DNA from: Magnetococcales bacterium
Lineage (GTDB): Bacteria > Pseudomonadota > Alphaproteobacteria > UBA2136
DNA length: 40,608 bases
Direction: 5' to 3'
Assembly: GCA_002689455.1 (NCBI GenBank)
Contig: NZGE01000048.1
Span: 1 to 40,608 of the forward strand
The notes under the pieces were generated by a model. The model searched no databases, was not told the origin of the DNA, and saw only the letters and a program-made list of their open reading frames with translations. How positions within the stretch are numbered: the stretch's first letter is position 1; every line of letters starts with the position of its first letter. Below, piece by piece: positions 35,703 to 40,608 of the stretch. Made by a program: the position numbers and the translations under genes.

Positions 35703-36620
35703 ATGGATCTTTCAAGCAATTTAATGACCGAGATTTTACCGCTTTACCTTATTTCAGTTTTAGGGTTTATAGCTGGGAAATTTTTAAAAGTTGAAGCACA
35801 GCCTATTTCAACCCTCACCATTTATATGCTTTCGCCTGTGGTGTTCTTTATTTCACTTGCACAAGTTAACTTTGATGGCGACGCTTTAATTGCCCCAGCC
35901 ATTACATTTGCCATTGCCACACTACTTTCCCCTATTTTACTGAAGTTAAGTAAATTTTACCTACAAGACAAAACACCTTATTTACTGGCTTTAGCGTCTG
36001 GCACCAGCAACTGGGGCTATTTTGGACTGCCGATTGCTTTTGTTTTATTCAACGAAGCACAAATTGCGGCTTACATTTTAATAGGGTTCGGTTTTCAGGT
36101 ATTTGAAAACACTTTAGGTGTTTATTATATTTCACGCGGGAATAAGTCGCCTTTACAAAGTTTTTTAACTGTTTTTAAAGTGCCTGTTATTTATTCTATT
36201 GCTTTAGGTTTAGCATGCAGTTACTTAAACGTTGATATACCCGCCAGTGGCGAAAAATTATTAGAACTTTTCAAAAGCGCTTACACCGTGACTGGTATGA
36301 TGATGATTGGACTAGGCATTGCCTCGCTCACAAAGTTCAGAATTGACATTCCATTCACCTTAAGCATTTGCATAACACGTTTTATTTTATGGCCAGCCAT
36401 TGCCACAGGTTTCATTTATTTAAACCAAGACTTAAACCTTATAAGTGACGTTTACCACAAACCACTTTTACTCTTTTCACTGATGCCAATGGCTGCCAAC
36501 AACATTGCTTTTGCTGCACAGTTTAACGTATTTCCAGGTAAAGCTTCTGTAGCAGTTCTTATTTCCACACTTATCGCCCTTTTCTACATTCCATGGGCAA
36601 TTGGATTTTTAGGCATATAA
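35703..36620 (+). CDS. AEC family transporter (auxin efflux carrier-like permease)
   Basis: About 10 TM segments; ILPLYLISVLGFIAGKFLKV, YMLSPVVFFISL, SGTSNWGYFGLPIAF, LMPMAANNIAFAAQFN. Confidence 0.87.
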   Translation: MDLSSNLMTEILPLYLISVLGFIAGKFLKVEAQPISTLTIYMLSPVVFFISLAQVNFDGDALIAPAITFAIATLLSPILLKLSKFYLQDKTPYLLALASGTSNWGYFGLPIAFVLFNEAQIAAYILIGFGFQVFENTLGVYYISRGNKSPLQSFLTVFKVPVIYSIALGLACSYLNVDIPASGEKLLELFKSAYTVTGMMMIGLGIASLTKFRIDIPFTLSICITRFILWPAIATGFIYLNQDLNLISDVYHKPLLLFSLMPMAANNIAFAAQFNVFPGKASVAVLISTLIALFYIPWAIGFLGI

Positions 36621-36649
36621 ACCTTTACTATTCATGCATTTATAAACGT

Positions 36650-37204
36650 CTATTCTTTGAATAAGAAACAATCCGAAGTATGGTCATTCACCATGCCTGT
36701 TGCCTGCATAAAAGCATAAATAATGGTACTGCCCACAAAATTCATACCACGCTTTTTAAGGTCTTTGCTTATTTTATCGCTTAAGTCTGTTTTTGCAGGA
36801 ACATTTTGAATAGATTTAAATTTATTTTCAACTGGCTTGCCATTAACAAAGCCCCAAATATACTTATCGAATGAACCGAATTCATTTTGAATTTCTAAAA
36901 AAACTTTGGCATTGCGAATCGCACTGTTTATTTTCAACTTGTTTCGGATTATACCTTCATTACTTAATAGCACATTCACCTTACCTTCATCATATTTGGC
37001 TACTTTTTCAGGGTCAAAGTTATCAAACGATTTTCTATAGTTTTCACGTTTTTTTAAAACGGTGAGCCATGAAAGCCCTGCTTGCGCACCTTCTAAAACC
37101 AAAAATTCAAAAAGTTTATGGTCATCGTGCAAGGGTTTACCCCACTCTTCGTCGTGATATTTTTTATAAATCTCATATTCTGTAACCCAAGCACAACGTT
37201 GCAT
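36650..37204 (-). CDS. tag: DNA-3-methyladenine glycosylase I
   Basis: MQRCAWVTEYEIYKKYHDEEWGKPLHDDHKLFEFLVLEGAQAGLSWLTVLKKRENYRKSFDNFDPEKVAKY...KKRGMNFVGSTIIYAFMQATGMVNDH. Confidence 0.94.
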   Translation of the reverse strand: MQRCAWVTEYEIYKKYHDEEWGKPLHDDHKLFEFLVLEGAQAGLSWLTVLKKRENYRKSFDNFDPEKVAKYDEGKVNVLLSNEGIIRNKLKINSAIRNAKVFLEIQNEFGSFDKYIWGFVNGKPVENKFKSIQNVPAKTDLSDKISKDLKKRGMNFVGSTIIYAFMQATGMVNDHTSDCFLFKE

Positions 37205-37423
37205 TGTATAATATTTTCCATATTTTATATTCATGTGCTATTGTACAACACATTCTCAAATACACCTTTACCTTTTTGGAAAAGCTCACAACTAAAAATA
37301 TTATTTTAGTGACCGACGCTAAATGCAACGAAAACCCAAATAAGCTAGAAAACGTCAAGACAGCTATAAAGCACTTATAAAGTAACACTTTCTGACAACC
37401 TTTTATCACAGCAGGTAAAAATT

Positions 37424-37954
37424 ATGCTTACAAATCACAAGTCAGTCGTTACAAGGCAAATAAGCCTTGCCGTTATGGACACTGCTAATTTAGTAGACAT
37501 GGAATATCGGCTTCAAAGCCAGCTTCAAAATGGAAATGCCCATAGAACGCTCACACTTAAACTCCCTTTAGGTTACCTAAAAAGTTTAAACAACACCTTC
37601 ACCTATGAAGAAAATATTCATTTGGTGAGCGCTGTTGGCCGAAACACATCTATTTACCAAGGTAAAATTTTAATGATTCAGCCAGATGTTCAAGCTTATT
37701 TACAAAAACAGCTTTCACTTGTTGAAAACTTTAACACCCTAAAAGTTGAAGTACCAACATCTCTTGCGCGCATTACAGGTGTGGTACAAAGCAAAAAAAA
37801 CACAATTGAACGCTGTGAACTCGCAGGGCGATATCTCGCATCTAAAGAAACAGCTTGTTACCTCAGAACAGACGATCAAGATTGTTACTTTAAGGCCATT
37901 GGCTTTGAGTATGACACATTTAAACACCTACCAGACAATATAAGCATCGTTTAA
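37424..37954 (+). CDS. Hypothetical protein (176 aa)
   Basis: Intact ORF followed by a clear terminator. No recognised family. Confidence 0.6.
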   Translation: MLTNHKSVVTRQISLAVMDTANLVDMEYRLQSQLQNGNAHRTLTLKLPLGYLKSLNNTFTYEENIHLVSAVGRNTSIYQGKILMIQPDVQAYLQKQLSLVENFNTLKVEVPTSLARITGVVQSKKNTIERCELAGRYLASKETACYLRTDDQDCYFKAIGFEYDTFKHLPDNISIV

Positions 37955-37962
37955 GAACAAAA

Positions 37963-37986
37963 CCTCCCATTGGGGAGGTTTTTCTT
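37963..37986 (+). terminator. Rho-independent terminator
   Basis: AACCTCCC-ATT-GGGGAGGTT followed by TTTCTTTT. Confidence 0.85.
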
Positions 37987-38070
37987 TTACACCTCTTGAA
38001 ATAAATATTAAATAAACCCATGCTTTAATAGATTTGAAAACCTTTTTATTTCCATTTTAACGGAGGCTTT

Positions 38071-38448
38071 ATGAGTGAAGCTATCCCCTATATTTTAGTA
38101 GGCATTGTTTTATATGCCTTATACAACTACATCCTTCCCACCAACATAAACTGGAACAAAAAAGAAAGAAAATGGCGTATTATTTCAACCCTGATTGAAA
38201 TATCCATTCCCTTTGTGGTTTGCGCTTTTTTATTCACACATACAGAAAAAGCATTATTTATTGCAGTTGCTGCCAGTGCATCACTGTATTGCTTAAGTGA
38301 ATATATTATTAAAAGTAAAGCCTACAAACAGCGCATGAAATATATGCAACGCATGATTAGTGCATATGAAAAATGCAAAAACCCTAAAGAACGTAACGAC
38401 ATTAAACGAAAAATTACATCCCTTAAAAACGAACTTAAACATGCTTAA
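38071..38448 (+). CDS. Small membrane protein with basic helical C-terminus
   Basis: 125 aa with three hydrophobic segments (IPYILVGIVLYALYNYIL; ISIPFVVCAFLF; ALFIAVAASASLYCL) then a K/R-rich tail. GGAGG SD precedes the ATG. Confidence 0.65.
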   Translation: MSEAIPYILVGIVLYALYNYILPTNINWNKKERKWRIISTLIEISIPFVVCAFLFTHTEKALFIAVAASASLYCLSEYIIKSKAYKQRMKYMQRMISAYEKCKNPKERNDIKRKITSLKNELKHA

Positions 38449-38450
38449 GT

Positions 38451-38482
38451 AAAAAAAGCCTCCCTTGCGGAGGCTTTTTTTA
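38451..38482. terminator. Bidirectional terminator between convergent genes
   Basis: AAAAAAAGCCTCC-CTTGC-GGAGGCTTTTTTT. Confidence 0.88.
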
Positions 38483-38498
38483 TTTTGACAGCACCAAA

Positions 38499-39818
38499 TT
38501 AGTACCTGTAATGTTCTGGCTTGTAAGGACCTTCCTTAGGAAGACCTAAATATTCAGATTGCGCATCTGTTAACTCATCCAATTCAACACCAATGCGCTG
38601 AAGGTGTAAACGAGCTACTTTTTCATCTAGCACTTTTGGTAACATGTAAACTTTGTTTTCATAATCAGCATGGTTTTTCCAAAGCTCAATTTGTGCAATC
38701 ACTTGGTTTGTGAAAGATGAACTCATCACAAAACTTGGGTGACCTGTTGCACAACCAAGGTTCACAAGACGACCTTCAGCCAGAAGAATGATGGACTTAC
38801 CGTTGTTTAAGTCTACCTTATCTACCTGTGGCTTCACATTCTCCCACTTAAAGTTGCGTAACTTGTTCACTTGAATTTCAGTATCGAAGTGACCAATGTT
38901 ACAAACAATAGCCTGATCAGGCATTTCAAGAATATGGTCCGCTGTAATCACGTCCACGTTACCTGTTGTTGTTACAAAGATATTACCTTCTTTGCAAGCG
39001 TCAGCCATTTTCTTCACTTCGTAACCTTCCATAGCCGCTTGCAGCGCATTAATTGGGTCAATTTCAGTTACAATCACACGTGCACCTTGCCCTTTAAGCG
39101 CCTGTGCACAGCCTTTACCAACATCACCATAACCTGCAACCACAGCAACTTTACCAGCGATCATCACGTCCGTCGCACGCTTAATACCGTCCAGTAAAGA
39201 TTCACGACAACCGTAAAAGTTATCAAACTTCGACTTTGTTACAGAGTCATTAATGTTAATCGCTGGAGCCATTAACTTGCCTTCTTTAAAGCGTTTGTTT
39301 AGGTAGTGAACACCTGTTGTTGTTTCTTCACTGATACCTTTAATTTCGGCCATAAGTTCAGGGAATTCATCGTGCATCATTGCTGTTAGGTCACCGCCAT
39401 CATCCAAAATCATATTTGGGCGCCATCCGTTCGGGCCTTCAATTGTTGCTCGAATGCATTCCATCGCTTCTTCTTCTGTTTCACCTTTCCATGCAAAAAC
39501 AGGAATACCTGCCGCTGCCATTGCCGCTGCTGCTTGGTCCTGCGTTGAAAAGATATTGCAAGATGACCAACGCACTTCCGCACCTAACGCTGTGAGCGTT
39601 TCAATAAGCACCGCTGTTTGAATAGTCATATGCAAGCAACCTGCAATGCGCGCACCTTTAAGTGGTTGTTCAGCGCCAAATTCTTCACGGAGAGCCATAA
39701 GCCCTGGCATTTCATGTTCTGCCATATCAATTTCTTTACGACCCCATTCAGCCAAAGAAATATCTTTAATTTTATAGTCACCACTGTTGTCCAGCTTCAT
39801 AGCAGTTACAGTCATCAT
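38499..39818 (-). CDS. ahcY: Adenosylhomocysteinase
   Basis: [113 protein letters not shown]-terminal [10 protein letters not shown]. Confidence 0.98.
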   Translation of the reverse strand: MMTVTAMKLDNSGDYKIKDISLAEWGRKEIDMAEHEMPGLMALREEFGAEQPLKGARIAGCLHMTIQTAVLIETLTALGAEVRWSSCNIFSTQDQAAAAMAAAGIPVFAWKGETEEEAMECIRATIEGPNGWRPNMILDDGGDLTAMMHDEFPELMAEIKGISEETTTGVHYLNKRFKEGKLMAPAININDSVTKSKFDNFYGCRESLLDGIKRATDVMIAGKVAVVAGYGDVGKGCAQALKGQGARVIVTEIDPINALQAAMEGYEVKKMADACKEGNIFVTTTGNVDVITADHILEMPDQAIVCNIGHFDTEIQVNKLRNFKWENVKPQVDKVDLNNGKSIILLAEGRLVNLGCATGHPSFVMSSSFTNQVIAQIELWKNHADYENKVYMLPKVLDEKVARLHLQRIGVELDELTDAQSEYLGLPKEGPYKPEHYRY

Positions 39819-39879
39819 CTTTTCCTTATTTTTGAAATCATTTAAAAACTTGATTGTAGTGTATAAGATTTATCACATG

Positions 39880-39893
39880 TTGTCGAACGACAA
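39880..39893. promoter_or_regulatory. Perfect 14-bp palindrome TTGTCGAACGACAA overlapping the predicted ahcY -35
   Basis: On the minus strand TCGACA-N17-TACACT lies about 50 bp upstream of the ahcY ATG; the palindrome covers the -35 hexamer. Confidence 0.5.
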
Positions 39894-39998
39894 TAAATAT
39901 AAACTTTCACAGGGTTGAAATCTTATTTAGAAAACACTAACTCATCATACATATCAAATTTTACATTTCCTTTTTAACACCCTTACAGGAGAAAAATT

Positions 39999-40517
39999 AT
40001 GGAGTTTATTTTAAACTTCGGACTTAACATTTTGCTTGGAATGTTCCTCGCTTGTGCCTATACAGAAATGATGATGACATACCTTTCTGGAAACAGCAGA
40101 TGGCGTATTCCACTTACAACTAAAGAGTGTATTATCACAATATCTTTTGTTTTTACCCTCGCTTTTTGCGGCGGTTACTTTGGTGTTTATATTCAAAATG
40201 GTTTTGCAAATGCATCTAGCAACTTAAGCTTATTTACAGGTGAATATATTCCACCAGAAACTTTTGCAGCCATGGCACCTAAAAATGAAGGCAATGTATT
40301 TGCCACCATTTTTTCAGCGTTGTTTAGCCTGCCCTATGTGTATATTAATTCTTACTGGATCAACAGACGACGTGAAAGGAAATACACCCTAACACAGCTA
40401 CAAAACTCATGGAGCTACAAGTGCACATATTCTAAGCACCAACAAACACTCATACAGAATGAAATAGATTACTTAAAAAGTGCACTTTATAAAGATGTTA
40501 ACAATTACTATCCTTAA
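39999..40517 (+). CDS. Hypothetical membrane protein
   Basis: 172 aa with three hydrophobic segments (FGLNILLGMFLACAYTEMMM; IITISFVFTLAFCGGYFGVYI; FATIFSALFSLPYVYI) and a basic C-terminal tail. AGGAG SD upstream. Confidence 0.65.
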   Translation: MEFILNFGLNILLGMFLACAYTEMMMTYLSGNSRWRIPLTTKECIITISFVFTLAFCGGYFGVYIQNGFANASSNLSLFTGEYIPPETFAAMAPKNEGNVFATIFSALFSLPYVYINSYWINRRRERKYTLTQLQNSWSYKCTYSKHQQTLIQNEIDYLKSALYKDVNNYYP

Positions 40518-40534
40518 CTCAAGCTATCGATTCT

Positions 40535-40568
40535 AAAACCTCTCACCTGAGAGGTTTTGTTCTTTTTT
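40535..40568 (+). terminator. Rho-independent terminator
   Basis: AAAACCTCTC-ACCT-GAGAGGTTTT followed by GTTCTTTTTT. Confidence 0.85.
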
Positions 40569-40608
40569 ATAGCAAACCCCTTAAAAAGACCAAGCTCAAA
40601 AAAACCAA

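Noticed and set aside
37173-37409. 78-aa minus-strand ORF in the tag upstream region
   Set aside because: It overlaps the start of the better-supported tag gene in another frame and has no recognisable SD or family.
1-40608. CRISPR arrays, transposons, prophage, toxin-antitoxin or defence islands
   Set aside because: No repeat-spacer pattern, transposase/integrase motifs or recognisable defence genes were seen when reading the ORFs and intergenic DNA.

Overview
This 40.6 kb window is low-GC bacterial chromosome, most likely from an alphaproteobacterium (inferred from the trmL-hemF, tsaE/amgK-murU-addB-addA and DUF6111-cca neighbourhoods). It is mostly housekeeping genes: dnaX (5' truncated), ybaB, recR, ychF, cca, hemF, trmL, aspS, trxA, addAB, tag and ahcY, plus an SRP RNA gene (minus strand, ~5369-5452) and tRNA-Arg(ACG) (minus strand, 10588-10664). 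I saw no CRISPR array, prophage, transposase or insertion sequence. The best candidates for further work are: (1) a single-ORF fusion of a PfkB-family carbohydrate/nucleoside kinase with a GGDEF diguanylate cyclase domain (9133-10518), overlapping an upstream SAM-dependent methyltransferase gene by ATGA; (2) a complete programmed -1 frameshift signal in dnaX (A AAA AAG, 6-nt spacer, perfect 7-bp hairpin, immediate -1 UGA) at 953-984; (3) an arginase / ornithine aminotransferase / RimK-like ATP-grasp operon, whose last gene overlaps a convergent ankyrin-repeat gene tail-to-tail; (4) an unexplained, structured ~280-nt region upstream of ychF with mutually exclusive hairpins and a small ORF; (5) a perfect 14-bp palindrome over the predicted -35 of ahcY. 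All assignments come from reading the sequence and the supplied translations; no database search was run.
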